A stretch of DNA of 48,570 bases from an uncultured Clostridia bacterium (GTDB taxonomy: Bacteria; Bacillota; Clostridia; Oscillospirales; JAAYOS01): NCBI GenBank assembly GCA_947593925.1, contig CANQDU010000005.1:1-48570 (forward strand). Direction: 5' to 3'. The position numbers and the translations under genes are program-made. This document shows positions 17,814 through 26,615 of the stretch, one piece after another (the first letter of the stretch is position 1; each line of letters begins with the position of its first letter). Below the pieces are notes generated by a model. That model was not told the origin of the DNA and searched no databases. It saw nothing but the letters and a program-made list of their open reading frames with translations.

Positions 17814-17853
17814 GCAAAAAGTAATGCAGGGGTGCGGGGCGGCACAGCCCCGC
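17814..17853 (-). repeat. 40-bp inverted repeat, right arm
   Basis: Exact reverse complement of 17337-17376. It overlaps the matching TTACTTTTTGCGCGAGCAAAAAGTAA hairpin at 17799-17824. Confidence 0.85.
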
Positions 17854-18025
17854 AATGGTATCGGAACCGCTAGGTTCCGCATATTCGTACGGGGTTTTAC
17901 CCCGTAACAGGGACGCGGGGTCACCCCGCGAATGCTCGCGGGGCTTCCCCGCTAGAGGGGTGTGGGCTCCGCCCACTTGCCTGCGGGGCTTCCCCGTGAA
18001 GCGGGCGTGGGCTCCGCCCGCGACG

Positions 18026-18517
18026 TTACAGCTCCGCGAGCTTTGCGAGCGCGCCGTGTGAGATGATGTTCGCGGCATGCTCCGAAAGGTAGTCCGAGCC
18101 GACATGAACGGCTCGGCCGAACTCGCCCGCGACGGCGCGCAGGACGCGCAGCGCGCGCGGCGAGGCGCGGAGCTCGAGCAGCCACTCCTCCTCGTCCGAG
18201 CGGTAGAGCGCACTGCGGACGGGCGTATCGGACGGCACGGCGGAAAGGCGTTTGGCCGCGTCTATCGCGAGAGCGAGCGAGGCGAAGGCCACGGTGTCCC
18301 TCTCGAGCGGGAGGCAGAACACCAGAAGGTCGCCGCGTCCGTCGGTGCCGGGATATATCTCGAGCGTGAGGTCGGCTCCGCGCGGCGAGCCGCGCTCCGC
18401 GAGCGCCCGCCGCGCGAGGTCGGCTATCTCCTTCGCTGTCGGGGCGAGCCCGAGACGGTCGAGGTCTTCGCGGTCTATGTATAGGGCAAGAGACTCGCCC
18501 AGGGAGAGAGTACGCAT
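18026..18517 (-). CDS. mecA: MecA-like adaptor protein
   Basis: MecA proteins deliver substrates to the ClpC unfoldase. This 163-residue protein matches the family layout: an N-terminal small domain (YIDREDLDRLGL...EIADLARRAL, LTLEIYPG) and a C-terminal domain with FASLALAIDAAKRL, ALYRSDEEEWLLEL, EFGRAVHVGSDYLSEHAANIISHGAL, which fits the MecA pattern of a run of spaced aromatics, LY and an E(F/Y)G-x-L-x-EH/YG segment. It is shorter than the 218 residues of the Bacillus protein. The ATG has GGAGG 7 nt upstream. It has its own promoter and is divergent from moxR. A fold match by eye, so moderate confidence. Confidence 0.6.
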   Translation of the reverse strand: MRTLSLGESLALYIDREDLDRLGLAPTAKEIADLARRALAERGSPRGADLTLEIYPGTDGRGDLLVFCLPLERDTVAFASLALAIDAAKRLSAVPSDTPVRSALYRSDEEEWLLELRASPRALRVLRAVAGEFGRAVHVGSDYLSEHAANIISHGALAKLAEL

Positions 18518-18551
18518 AACAATGCCTCCGATGATTTGTGATCCTGCGTTA

Positions 18552-18580
18552 ATAATAGCGTGTTTTTATGCGCGGGGCAA
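18552..18580 (-). promoter_or_regulatory. Sigma-A promoter of the mecA-like gene
   Basis: Minus strand -35 TTGCCC (18575-18580), 17-nt spacer, -10 TATTAT (18552-18557). Confidence 0.55.
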
Positions 18581-18629
18581 TACAAAATAATTGGCAACTA
18601 CGGAAGCCCGGCGCTTTCGCACGTCCGTA

Positions 18630-18658
18630 TTGCAAAACCGCTCCGTTTGTGCGATAAT
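18630..18658 (+). promoter_or_regulatory. Sigma-A promoter of moxR-DUF58-transglutaminase
   Basis: -35 TTGCAA (18630-18635), 17-nt spacer, -10 GATAAT (18653-18658); about 100 nt of AT-rich leader follows. Confidence 0.55.
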
Positions 18659-18759
18659 GAATATAATATCAACAGCCTTTCCGCCGAACGGGCGGAAGTA
18701 TTTGAAATAATTTCCTCTTTTTAGCAGAGACACTTGCGCTTAGAAAGGACGGTGCGGCT

Positions 18760-19701
18760 GTGGAAGTCGGTGAAAAGCTCAGCGCGATACGTGAGAACGT
18801 GTCCAAGGTGTTCGTCGGCGGAGGTGCGGGCGTGGATCTCGCGCTCACGGCGATACTCGCGCGCGGACACATACTTATCGAGGACGTGCCGGGTATCGGC
18901 AAAACTACGCTCGCGCGGGCGCTCGCGGCGTCGCTCGGGTGCGGATTTCGGAGGATACAGTTCACCCCGGACGTTATGCCGTCCGACATCGTCGGCTTCA
19001 CCGCGCCCGGCGCGGACGGTGAGTTCCGCTACCGCCCCGGCGCGATAATGGAGCAGGTCGTACTTGCCGACGAGATAAACCGCACGAGCCCGAAGACGCA
19101 GTCCGCCCTGCTAGAGGTCATGCAGGAGGGACAGGCGACGGTAGACGGCGTCGCGCATCCGCTTCCCTCGCCCTTCGTGGTGCTCGCGACGCAGAACCCG
19201 GTCGAGCAGGTGGGAACATATCCTCTGCCGGAGGCACAGCTTGACCGCTTCCTCATCCGCATAAGCCTCGGATACCCGACTCTGCGGCAGGAGATGGAGA
19301 TACTCGACCGCCACGACTCGGGAGATAATGCGGACCCGTCCGCGCTCCGGCCGGTGGTCTCCGCCGGGGAGGTGCTCGAGATGCAGAAGGAGTGCGACGG
19401 GATAACCTGCTCCGGGGCGATTAAGGAGTACATCACGGTGATAACCGCGCGGACAAGGACGCGGAGCGACCTCGCGCTCGGCGCTTCGCCGCGCGGCGCG
19501 ATTGCGCTCATGCGCGCCTCGAAGGCGGCGGCGATGCTCGCCGGCCGCTCCTTCGTCCTGCCGGACGACGTGAAGAAGGTCGCGACGGCGGTGCTCGCGC
19601 ACCGCATAGTGCTCCGCCCGGAGGCCCGCCTCCGCGACATGACGCCGGAGCGGGTGATCGGCGAGGTCATGGGAGAGATCCGCGTGCCGGACGCGGGCTG
19701 A
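18760..19701 (+). CDS. MoxR-family AAA+ ATPase
   Basis: MoxR ATPases act as chaperones, typically with DUF58 and transglutaminase-like partners as here. The 313-residue protein has Walker A GIGKTT (about 45-50), FTPDVMPSDIVGF, Walker B VVLADEINRTSPKTQSALLEVMQEG, sensor 1 VLATQNPVEQVGTYPLPEAQLDRF and the helical lid ending ASPRGAIALMRASKAAAMLAGRSFVLPDDVKKVA. The start is GTG with AAAGGA 10 nt upstream. The downstream DUF58 gene begins 5 nt after the stop. Confidence 0.95.
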   Translation: MEVGEKLSAIRENVSKVFVGGGAGVDLALTAILARGHILIEDVPGIGKTTLARALAASLGCGFRRIQFTPDVMPSDIVGFTAPGADGEFRYRPGAIMEQVVLADEINRTSPKTQSALLEVMQEGQATVDGVAHPLPSPFVVLATQNPVEQVGTYPLPEAQLDRFLIRISLGYPTLRQEMEILDRHDSGDNADPSALRPVVSAGEVLEMQKECDGITCSGAIKEYITVITARTRTRSDLALGASPRGAIALMRASKAAAMLAGRSFVLPDDVKKVATAVLAHRIVLRPEARLRDMTPERVIGEVMGEIRVPDAG

Positions 19702-19705
19702 GAAC

Positions 19706-20983
19706 ATGAGTCTGCGGGGAAGACGCACGGCGTTCGGCGCGCTCGCGGCGTTCGCGGTTTTCGCGCTGACGGCCACCGGCGACGCCATATATACCTGGAT
19801 ACTTTTCTTTCAGGCCCTGCTGCTCCTGCTGGGCTTTATACAGGTGCGCCTCACGATAAGGGCGGCGGAGCTCGAGACCGAGCTTCCCGAGGGGCAGACG
19901 GAGAGCGGGAGCGCGGCGGAGATGCCGCTGAAGGCGCTCATCGCCATGCCGATACCTCCGGCGCACGTCACGGTCGAGTTCGCGACGGCGGACGCGCGCC
20001 GCAGGGTGACGAGAGTGTTTGTGTCGCTCCCGCCCGGGATAGAGCGGGAGACGGCGGTGCGGTTCGAGTGCCCGTACAGGGGCGAATACGACATAGGAGC
20101 CGAGGCTATCGAAGTCACCGACGTCCTCGGCCTTGTCCGTATGCGCGTGGAGGGGGAAAAGCTCCGCGCGGGGAAGGCGCGGCTCGCGGTCGTGCCGAGG
20201 ACGTATCCGCTCGGGCCGGGACTTCCCGACCTCCGCATGAACGAGGGCGCGGAGGACGGCAGCCGAAGCCGCACGGGCGAGGTGAGCTCGATATCCGACC
20301 TCCGCGACTGGCGGGAGGGCGACCCGCTCGTAAGGGTACACTGGAAGGTGTCCGCACGCCTCGGGCATCCGATAGTCAAGGAGTTTGACGGCTCGCTCGA
20401 CGCGCGGAACCTCGTCTTTGCCGACTGCACCGGCACGGGCTTCGCGCCGGACGACCCGGAAAAGAGCGAATATGAGAACAGGACGGCCCGCCTCGACGCG
20501 GAGGAGACCGTCGTCTCCGCTGCGGCGAGCTTCTGCGGCTTCTTCTGCGGCAAGGGACGGAGCGTCCGCCTCGTCACCTGCTCGGACGAGCGCCGCGAGA
20601 GCGAGAGCCGGGGGCAGGGCGGAGGCTTTGACGCTCTGCGCCTGCACCTCGCGGGCGTGCGCTTCGGCGGCAGCGCGGGAGCCGCGAAGATGCTTGCGGT
20701 CGAGTGCGAGCGGTACGGCGTGCCGGACAGTCTCGTCTATATCACGGCGGACCTGTCCGGCGAGGTCGGGGATGCGCTCGCGGCGCTCGCGGACTCGGGC
20801 AGCCGCATCACCGTCGTCTCCTGCGGACGCTCGGACGAACGCGAGGAGGAGCGCCTGCGCTCTAAGGGCGTGGCGGTAATGTACGCGCCGCGAATCTGCG
20901 GCGGCGTCCTGCCGCCCCGGACGGAGGAGCCGTCCCACGCGGACGCGGAGGAGCGGGAGGAGGCGGCCGAATATGGTGCTTGA
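19706..20983 (+). CDS. DUF58 domain protein
   Basis: Second gene of a MoxR-DUF58-transglutaminase operon. The 425-residue protein has two N-terminal membrane segments (about 8-26 and 29-50), a beta-rich domain, and the DUF58 signature DLRDWREGDPLVRVHWKVSARLGHPIVKEFDG around residues 197-228, followed by a von Willebrand A-like half. The C terminus is acidic (EERLRS...HADAEEREEAAEYGA). It overlaps the next gene by 11 nt (shared ATGGTGCTTGA), suggesting translational coupling. Role inferred from context: part of a membrane-bound envelope system. Confidence 0.92.
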   Translation: MSLRGRRTAFGALAAFAVFALTATGDAIYTWILFFQALLLLLGFIQVRLTIRAAELETELPEGQTESGSAAEMPLKALIAMPIPPAHVTVEFATADARRRVTRVFVSLPPGIERETAVRFECPYRGEYDIGAEAIEVTDVLGLVRMRVEGEKLRAGKARLAVVPRTYPLGPGLPDLRMNEGAEDGSRSRTGEVSSISDLRDWREGDPLVRVHWKVSARLGHPIVKEFDGSLDARNLVFADCTGTGFAPDDPEKSEYENRTARLDAEETVVSAAASFCGFFCGKGRSVRLVTCSDERRESESRGQGGGFDALRLHLAGVRFGGSAGAAKMLAVECERYGVPDSLVYITADLSGEVGDALAALADSGSRITVVSCGRSDEREEERLRSKGVAVMYAPRICGGVLPPRTEEPSHADAEEREEAAEYGA

Positions 20984-23900
20984 CCGAAAGCCGCTGCGCC
21001 GGATGCTCGGCCTCGTCCCCGCGATGATGTTTGCCTGCGGAGCGGTATTCGCCATATCGGAGGCGCTGGAAATGGGCGTGCCGCGAACCGAGATGTTCAA
21101 GGCGTGTCTTGTGACGGAGCTCCTTCTCGGCATACTGTTCTACAACAAAAAGACCGCGCTGGCGACGGCGGCGCTCGCCGCAGTCGCGGCGGCATATGCG
21201 ATTTTCCGCCGCGAGGAGATATTCGCGGCGCTCCGCCCGACGGTGGAGGCGGCCGCCGCATACATAGCGACGGGCAGCGGGAGCGATGAGATACGTCTGC
21301 TCGTCGGACGGCTCCTCGCCTGTGCCGTGGCCGGCATCGCCGTGTTCACGGCGGGGCGGCTGCGCGGCGCGTGGCTGCTCGGGCTCGGAACGCTCGGCGT
21401 GTTCGTCGCCGCGTGGTTCATGGGCATGAGAGAGGTGTTCGGGTGCCTCGCGCTCTGCGCCTCCGCGACGGCAGCGGTGTCGGCAAGCGGGTTTGCGCGG
21501 AAGGTGCGCGAGGCGGCGGAGCGCGGCTCGGAGCCCGCGCGGAAAAAGGACAGAAGGAAACGCGCGGCGGGCGTCGTTCCCGCCGAAAAGAAGGACGCGG
21601 CGTCCGCGCGGAAGAAGCGCGGGCGCGAAAGTGCGGCGGGAGCGGAACGCCGCCCCGCCGCCGTAATAGGCTCGCCCGCGGCGATAGCGCTGTTCGCGAT
21701 ACCGCTGGCGGCGGTGCTGGCCGTCGCGGGAACGCTGTTCCGCCCGGTGGAGCTCTCCGAGTCGCTGAAAATAGCGCGGGTGGAGGAGGCCGTGGGGGAC
21801 GCCGTGGACACGCTCGCGAGCGGCTTTGACGGGTACACCCGCCGCACCTCGACCTTCTCGCTCAACGCGGTGGGCTACGGACTTGCGGCGGAGCTAGGCG
21901 GGCCGGTGGATCCCTCCGACGAGACGACGCTCCTCGTCGCGACGAGGTCGCCCATACAGCGCCTGCGCGGCAGCGTCCGCGCAAGCTACACCGGCAAGGG
22001 CTGGGAGGAGGGCGAGCTCGAGGGCGCGTACCGCTTCGCCTCGAACCTCTGGCGGGACGAAAAAGCCGACGCATTCGACCTCCTGCGCGGGAACGTCCCC
22101 GGCCGGGAGAGCCGCTTCAACCGTGCGTTCCAAAGCATGAGCTACACCGTGTATCACTACTCCCACTACACGAGCATGTTCACCGTCGAGCGGCCGGAGA
22201 GGGTCACGGCGACGGGGCTCGTGCCCTACTTCAACCTTCAGGGCGAGCTGTACCCCAAGGAGCGGATGAACGAGGGGGACGGCTACGAGGTCACGGGCTT
22301 CGGCGAGACGGCTCTGACAAGGACCTCCGCCTCGGCGCTGTCGGCGCTCGTGGAGTACGCCGAGCCGGAGGACGAGGCGGCGATGCGGACCGTCTTTGAG
22401 GAATACCTCCCGGACGGGCAGGTAACGCTTCCCGCCGGGACCGGCGAGGACGGCGGCGACGCCGATATCGTCCGCACCGCGCTTGACGAGGCGGAGGTGG
22501 TGAGCGCCTACGGCGCCGTCGATTACCACATCTTCTATGGCTACACCGAGGAGCAGACAAGCCGCCTTATGGAGAACGAAGCGCGCATAACGCAGATGAC
22601 CGACCGCCTGTTTGAGCGGTACGACCCGCAGAGCGAGGAGGAGCTGCTTGAGATGCTTCGGGGGCTTCAGAAGTTTGAGAAGACGCTTCCGAAGGTCGAG
22701 CCGGAGGCGTTCCTGCTGAGAGACGACGAGCTTGCCGCCCTCGGCTTCGACGGAGATGAGTTCCGCTACGCGCTTGAGATAATGATAATGGGCGAGGAGA
22801 ATCAATTCCGCCAGGACTCCGAGACGCGGAAGTTCCTGCGCAAAACGATGTACGTCACCTCGACGGAAGCGCCGGAGGATATATCGGACTTTCGGTATAT
22901 CGGGTCGGAGATCCCGCCGGAGGAGGAGCGCTCTCCCGTCGCAATATACATGAAGACGGGCGCATGGCAGTGGTGGAGCCGCAGCACGGGAGGCATGCCC
23001 CCGAACAGCGTCCTATACGTCCGATACAGACCGTTCCCGCTCGACGGGCGCGACGGAACATACTACGGCGGGTATCTGCCGGAGACGTCCGCAAGGCTCG
23101 CGGACCTGATGGATGCGCTGGGCTGCGCCCGTCTCGAGTACGGCGGGATGCAGCGGTACATGCCGAACATAGCGCAGAACTTCCGCGACATAGTGCTCGA
23201 GAAGTTTGCCGCCCGGACGGACGAGGGAGCGGAGCTCAACAAATTCGACCTCGCGCTCGAGCTTGCGCGGGAGCTGGAAGCGGGCACGAGATACACTCTC
23301 TCGCCCGTCGAGGTGCCGGAGGGCGTGGACTTCGTGAACTGGTTCCTCTCCGCGCGCGAGGGCTACTGCACCTACTACGCCACGGCGATGGCGGTGCTCG
23401 CGCGCGGGTACGGCATCCCCTCGCGCTATGCGGAGGGGTACAGCCTGTCCGGCGCGGAGCTGAACGAGAACGGGTTCTACGAGCTCACCGGCATGAACGC
23501 CCACGCGTGGCCGGAGCTCTTCTTCGAGGGCGTGGGCTGGGTGACGGTAGACCCGCTCGCGCTCGGCCTCCTCGACCTCGACTACGAGCCGGAGGACAAG
23601 CCGCCGGTCGAGGTGACACAGCCGTCCGCACCGCCGGCGGAGACTTCTTCGGAGCCGGACGCGGACGAGGACGACGCGCGTCCCGGGGACGGAGAACCCA
23701 TCGTTCCGGCGGCGCTTGTCACGGCGGCCATCGCCGTGGGATGCGTCCTGCTTCTCCTTGCGCTGTTCCTTGCGGCGCGCGCTTTAGCACTGCGTGGGCG
23801 GAGTCTCGCGGCTTTGCGGAAGCAATACGGCGACCGCGCCGCCGCCATGGAGCTGTGGCTCGAGGCTGTGCGGCTGCTCGGAGCGGTCGAGCCGCTCTGC

Positions 23901-24158
23901 CGCCGCGCGGACGGAGAGACCGCAGATGAGTTTGCCCGCAGGGTGAAGAGGATAATCTATGTGGACGGCGCCTCCCCCGAGGGCGCGGCGCGGACGGCGG
24001 AGAAGGCGTGGTACTCCTCCGAGCCGCTCCGGGAGGACGAGCTCGCGGAATTGGAGCGGTACGTGAAGGGTCTGCGCCGGATGATGTTCCGCAAGCGCCC
24101 CTTCGGTCTCAGCTGGGTGAAGCGGAGGTATCTGAAACGTGAAAGCGAAAGCCGATAA
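20973..24158 (+). CDS. Membrane-bound transglutaminase-like protein
   Basis: A 1061-residue protein with the usual architecture of the third gene of MoxR operons. Six or so membrane segments cover about residues 10-180; a strongly basic cytoplasmic stretch (RKKDRRKR..., about 188-225) is followed by another membrane segment near 230-250. A large outer region of about 550 residues comes next, then the transglutaminase core with Cys in GYCTYYATAMAVLARGYGIPSRY (about 798), His in NAHAWPELF (about 843) and Asp in VTVDP (about 860). A C-terminal membrane helix (about 912-940) leads to a DUF4129-like cytoplasmic tail. The catalytic triad looks complete. Substrate unknown. Confidence 0.9.
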   Translation: MVLDRKPLRRMLGLVPAMMFACGAVFAISEALEMGVPRTEMFKACLVTELLLGILFYNKKTALATAALAAVAAAYAIFRREEIFAALRPTVEAAAAYIATGSGSDEIRLLVGRLLACAVAGIAVFTAGRLRGAWLLGLGTLGVFVAAWFMGMREVFGCLALCASATAAVSASGFARKVREAAERGSEPARKKDRRKRAAGVVPAEKKDAASARKKRGRESAAGAERRPAAVIGSPAAIALFAIPLAAVLAVAGTLFRPVELSESLKIARVEEAVGDAVDTLASGFDGYTRRTSTFSLNAVGYGLAAELGGPVDPSDETTLLVATRSPIQRLRGSVRASYTGKGWEEGELEGAYRFASNLWRDEKADAFDLLRGNVPGRESRFNRAFQSMSYTVYHYSHYTSMFTVERPERVTATGLVPYFNLQGELYPKERMNEGDGYEVTGFGETALTRTSASALSALVEYAEPEDEAAMRTVFEEYLPDGQVTLPAGTGEDGGDADIVRTALDEAEVVSAYGAVDYHIFYGYTEEQTSRLMENEARITQMTDRLFERYDPQSEEELLEMLRGLQKFEKTLPKVEPEAFLLRDDELAALGFDGDEFRYALEIMIMGEENQFRQDSETRKFLRKTMYVTSTEAPEDISDFRYIGSEIPPEEERSPVAIYMKTGAWQWWSRSTGGMPPNSVLYVRYRPFPLDGRDGTYYGGYLPETSARLADLMDALGCARLEYGGMQRYMPNIAQNFRDIVLEKFAARTDEGAELNKFDLALELARELEAGTRYTLSPVEVPEGVDFVNWFLSAREGYCTYYATAMAVLARGYGIPSRYAEGYSLSGAELNENGFYELTGMNAHAWPELFFEGVGWVTVDPLALGLLDLDYEPEDKPPVEVTQPSAPPAETSSEPDADEDDARPGDGEPIVPAALVTAAIAVGCVLLLLALFLAARALALRGRSLAALRKQYGDRAAAMELWLEAVRLLGAVEPLCRRADGETADEFARRVKRIIYVDGASPEGAARTAEKAWYSSEPLREDELAELERYVKGLRRMMFRKRPFGLSWVKRRYLKRESESR

Positions 24159-24188
24159 TACAAGGCGGCCTTTTGTGAAATCTGCTGA

Positions 24189-24217
24189 TTGCATTTTTGC
24201 CTCGTGCAAGGTAAAAT
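24189..24217 (+). promoter_or_regulatory. Sigma-A promoter of ribU and the alpha-galactosidase gene
   Basis: -35 TTGCAT (24189-24194), 17-nt spacer, -10 TAAAAT (24212-24217). The leader is under 40 nt, leaving no room for an FMN riboswitch. Confidence 0.6.
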
Positions 24218-24256
24218 TTGACTGAACGCAAGACCCATATTAAGGAGAGATCGCCC

Positions 24257-24955
24257 ATGTCCAGCGCAAAAAACAATCTTCGTAACAACGACCGCGTCAG
24301 GATGCTAGTCGTGACGGCGGTGCTCGCGGCGGTGAGCTCGGTGCTGATGATGTTCAGCTTCAGCGTGCCGCTGATGCCGCCGTTCATCTCGATGGACTTC
24401 TCCGAGCTTCCGGCGGTGATAGCGTCCTTCTCGTTCGGGCCGCTCTGGGGCGTCGCGGTATGCCTTGTCAAGAACCTCGTCAACGTGACGATGACCTCGA
24501 CGGGCGGCGTCGGCGAGCTCTCGAACTTCCTCCTCGGCGCGACGATGACGCTCACGGCGGGACTGCTCTACCGCGTGAAGCCGGGCCGTCCCACGGCGGC
24601 GCTCGAGCGCGCGGCGGAGAAGGTGAAAAACGAAAAGACGCGGAAGGCGCTCCTCGGGTTTATACACTCGCGCCGTCCGATGGTGCTCGCCGCAGGCTCG
24701 GCGGGCGCGCTCGCTATGGCGGCGGTGAGCCTGCTCACAAACTACTACATAACCTACCCGATATACACCAACTTCATGCCGATGGATGCGATAATGGGCG
24801 CGTATCAGGCGATAGCCCCGTGGGTGAAGAACCTCTGGCAGGCGCTCCTTGTATTCAACGTGCCGTTCACCTTCATCAAGGGCTTCCTCAGCGTGCTTAT
24901 CAGCGTCGTCGTGGCCGAGCCGATAATGAAGGCGGTGCGGATAGGTTCGAGATAA
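24257..24955 (+). CDS. ribU: ECF transporter S component, RibU-like (riboflavin)
   Basis: Substrate-binding membrane subunit of an energy-coupling-factor vitamin transporter. The 232-residue protein has about six hydrophobic segments and RibU-like motifs: VSSVLMMFSFSVPLMPPFISMDFSELPAVIASFSFGPLWGVAVCLVKNLVN, GELSNFLLGATMTLTAGLLY, a long basic cytoplasmic loop and NVPFTFIKGFLSVLIS. The ATG at 24257 has AAGGAG 9 nt upstream. The energising EcfA/EcfT genes are not in the window, as is usual for group II systems. Substrate by family similarity only; no FMN riboswitch precedes it. Confidence 0.82.
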   Translation: MSSAKNNLRNNDRVRMLVVTAVLAAVSSVLMMFSFSVPLMPPFISMDFSELPAVIASFSFGPLWGVAVCLVKNLVNVTMTSTGGVGELSNFLLGATMTLTAGLLYRVKPGRPTAALERAAEKVKNEKTRKALLGFIHSRRPMVLAAGSAGALAMAAVSLLTNYYITYPIYTNFMPMDAIMGAYQAIAPWVKNLWQALLVFNVPFTFIKGFLSVLISVVVAEPIMKAVRIGSR

Positions 24956-24997
24956 CCGGCAGAAAAACATATATAAAAGAAAAAGGAGGACACAGAT

Positions 24998-26257
24998 ATG
25001 GTGGCACAGACCTCGCCGATGGGCTGGAACAGCTGGGACTGCTACGGCGCGGCGGTGGACGAGGAGACCGTCCGCCGAAACGCGCGCTTCATGGCGGAAC
25101 ACCTCAAACAGTACGGATGGGAGTACATTGTCGTAGACATACAGTGGTCGGCGGCGGGAGCGAAGAACAACGAGTACGAGCCGTTCTGCGAGCTGAATAT
25201 GGACGAGTGGTCGCGCCTCCTGCCCGCGGAGAACCGCTTTCCCTCGAGCGCGGGCGGGAAGGGCTTCCGTCCCCTCGCGGACTACGTCCACTCCCTCGGC
25301 CTGAAATTCGGCATACACATCATGCGCGGCATCCCGCGGCAGGCGGTGCACCGCGGCGCGAAGATACTCGGAACGGATCTCCACGCAAAGGACGTCGCGC
25401 GTTTCTCGAGCATCTGCGTCTGGAACAGCGACATGTACGGCGTCAACCCCGCAAAGCCCGGCGCGCGGGAATACTACGACAGCATATTCGCACTCTACCG
25501 CGAGTGGGGCGTGGACTTTGTGAAGTGCGACGACATCTGCCGCGAGCTTCCCCACGAGGAGGGCGAGATGCGCCTCGTAAGCGAGTCGCTCCGCGCGTGC
25601 GGGCGGGACATGGTATTGAGCCTGTCGCCCGGCCCCGCGCAGCTCGAGCGCGCCGAGCTTTACAAGCAGGTGGCGAACATGTGGCGCATCACCGACGACT
25701 TCTGGGACGACTGGCGGCTCCTCTACGCCATGTTCGAGCGCGCGGAGAAGTGGTGCGTCCACGCCGGCGCGGGTCACTGGCCGGACGCCGACATGCTTCC
25801 GATAGGCCCCGTCCGTCAGGTGTACGACAAAAGCGAGCGGACGCACTTCACCGAGGCGGAGCAGCGGACGATGATGACGCTCTGGAGCGTCCTCCGCTCG
25901 CCGCTGATGATAGGCGGCGAGATGACCGGGTTTGACGGCTTCACGATGAGCCTCGTCACAAACGAGCGCGTCCTTGCGATGCACCGGAACGCGCGCCACG
26001 CGCATCAGGTGTGGCGAAAGGACATCGACGGGCGCGAGCACGTCCTCTGGACCGCGCCTTCGTGCGAGGGAGGCTTCTACCTCGCCGTGTTCAACCTCTC
26101 GGACGAAACAAGCGAGATAAGCGTCCCGCTCTCGGACGCCGAGGTGTTCGAGGCGCGGAGCGGCGTCGAGCTGTGGAGCGGCGAGGAGACGGGAGCGGTC
26201 GAACGGCTCGCGGTGCGTCTCGCGCCGCACGACGCGAAGGCGTACCTCTTCGACTGA
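24998..26257 (+). CDS. GH27 family alpha-galactosidase
   Basis: Retaining glycosidase that removes terminal alpha-galactose. The 419-residue protein starts with the family hallmark PMGWNSWDCYG, then VVDIQWS, LGLKFGIHIMRGIPRQAV, the nucleophile segment VDFVKCDDIC (first Asp of DD), the acid/base segment WRITDDFWDDW, the AGHWPDADMLPIG motif and SVLRSPLMIGG, with a C-terminal beta domain. There is no signal peptide, so it is probably cytoplasmic and acts on imported sugars. ATG with AAAGGAGG upstream, 42 nt after ribU. Alpha-N-acetylgalactosaminidase or isomalto-dextranase activity in the same family cannot be excluded. Confidence 0.88.
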   Translation: MVAQTSPMGWNSWDCYGAAVDEETVRRNARFMAEHLKQYGWEYIVVDIQWSAAGAKNNEYEPFCELNMDEWSRLLPAENRFPSSAGGKGFRPLADYVHSLGLKFGIHIMRGIPRQAVHRGAKILGTDLHAKDVARFSSICVWNSDMYGVNPAKPGAREYYDSIFALYREWGVDFVKCDDICRELPHEEGEMRLVSESLRACGRDMVLSLSPGPAQLERAELYKQVANMWRITDDFWDDWRLLYAMFERAEKWCVHAGAGHWPDADMLPIGPVRQVYDKSERTHFTEAEQRTMMTLWSVLRSPLMIGGEMTGFDGFTMSLVTNERVLAMHRNARHAHQVWRKDIDGREHVLWTAPSCEGGFYLAVFNLSDETSEISVPLSDAEVFEARSGVELWSGEETGAVERLAVRLAPHDAKAYLFD

Positions 26258-26281
26258 AAGAACTTACGAAAGTAGCGGGAC

Positions 26282-26305
26282 GGGGCGGCGCATATGCGCC
26301 GCCCC
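26282..26305 (+). terminator. Palindrome after the alpha-galactosidase gene
   Basis: A perfect 24-nt palindrome centred on CATATG, with GGGGCGGCG arms, starts 25 nt after the stop. It is followed only by GAAGCGTTTTCC, so it is a weak terminator at best. Confidence 0.5.
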
Positions 26306-26324
26306 GAAGCGTTTTCCGCGCGGT

Positions 26325-26352
26325 TTGAATGATTTCCCGACGGATATATTAA
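26325..26352 (+). promoter_or_regulatory. Candidate promoter of the 26355-26575 RNA
   Basis: -35 TTGAAT (26325-26330), 16-nt spacer, -10 TATTAA (26347-26352). The match is moderate. Confidence 0.35.
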
Positions 26353-26354
26353 GC

Positions 26355-26575
26355 TGACGGACTGAACGGATGCGCCGATAGCATACCTCCTTTCGAAAAT
26401 TGAAGTCGTGTGTCGTGCCGGGGGCTCGTGTGAAGGCAGGGCGGCGTACGGCGGAGTGGACTTTCCGCCGCCGCGCACCCACGGTGAAGGCCGAACCTCG
26501 GTGCGGCGGAGCGTCCGTGGATGACGTTCTGCCTGTGTATGTCCGCACACGCGGTTTTCGGGACATCTTTTTTTA
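26355..26575 (+). ncRNA. Candidate structured RNA or long 3' UTR
   Basis: This gene-free stretch contains several GC-rich hairpins, for example CCGCCGC-type stems around 26450-26510, and ends in an ATGTCC...GGACAT stem (26539-26566) followed by seven Ts, which looks like a plus-strand terminator. Near the 5' end (26375-26384) it carries TACCTCCTTT, matching the anti-Shine-Dalgarno tail of 16S rRNA. It could be a separate RNA or the 3' UTR of the galactosidase operon. I do not recognise a family. Confidence 0.3.
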
Positions 26576-26615
26576 AAATTTTTCGAAAATTTTTCGCGGG
26601 GTGTCCACGCTAAAA

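Larger units (their letters stand above)
17134..18025. repeat. Palindrome-dense gene-free region
   Basis: About 890 nt with no complete gene. It is an assembly of hairpins: GCGGGG/CCCCGC modules at 17142-17355 and 17832-18020, AAAGGGGAGAAAAC with its complement at 17404-17434, GCGGGGAAGTT with its complement at 17481-17509, and CTCTCCC-type stems at 17758-17784. The 21-nt stretch beginning GCGGGGCGAGACCCGCGTCC occurs twice in the left part. A 40-bp inverted repeat flanks a core of about 440 bp. It resembles a composite of REP/MITE-like elements but no transposase is present. Confidence 0.65.

Noticed and set aside
20115..20388. Arg/Pro-rich overlapping frames inside the DUF58 gene on both strands.
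   Set aside because: Composition is typical of wrong-frame translation of GC-rich sequence, and the DUF58 frame is well supported.
24159..24256. FMN riboswitch expected before a riboflavin transporter gene.
   Set aside because: Only about 100 nt separate the genes, a promoter occupies part of it, and no conserved RFN motifs are seen.
26355..26385. Minus-strand mini-ORF MLSAHPFSPSA after AAAGGAGG.
   Set aside because: The ATG is only 1 nt from the Shine-Dalgarno core, too close for normal initiation, and no minus-strand promoter is seen.
26440..26470. GGAAAGTCC on the minus strand resembling the P4 segment of RNase P RNA.
   Set aside because: The partner ACAGAAA-type strand and other conserved regions are missing.
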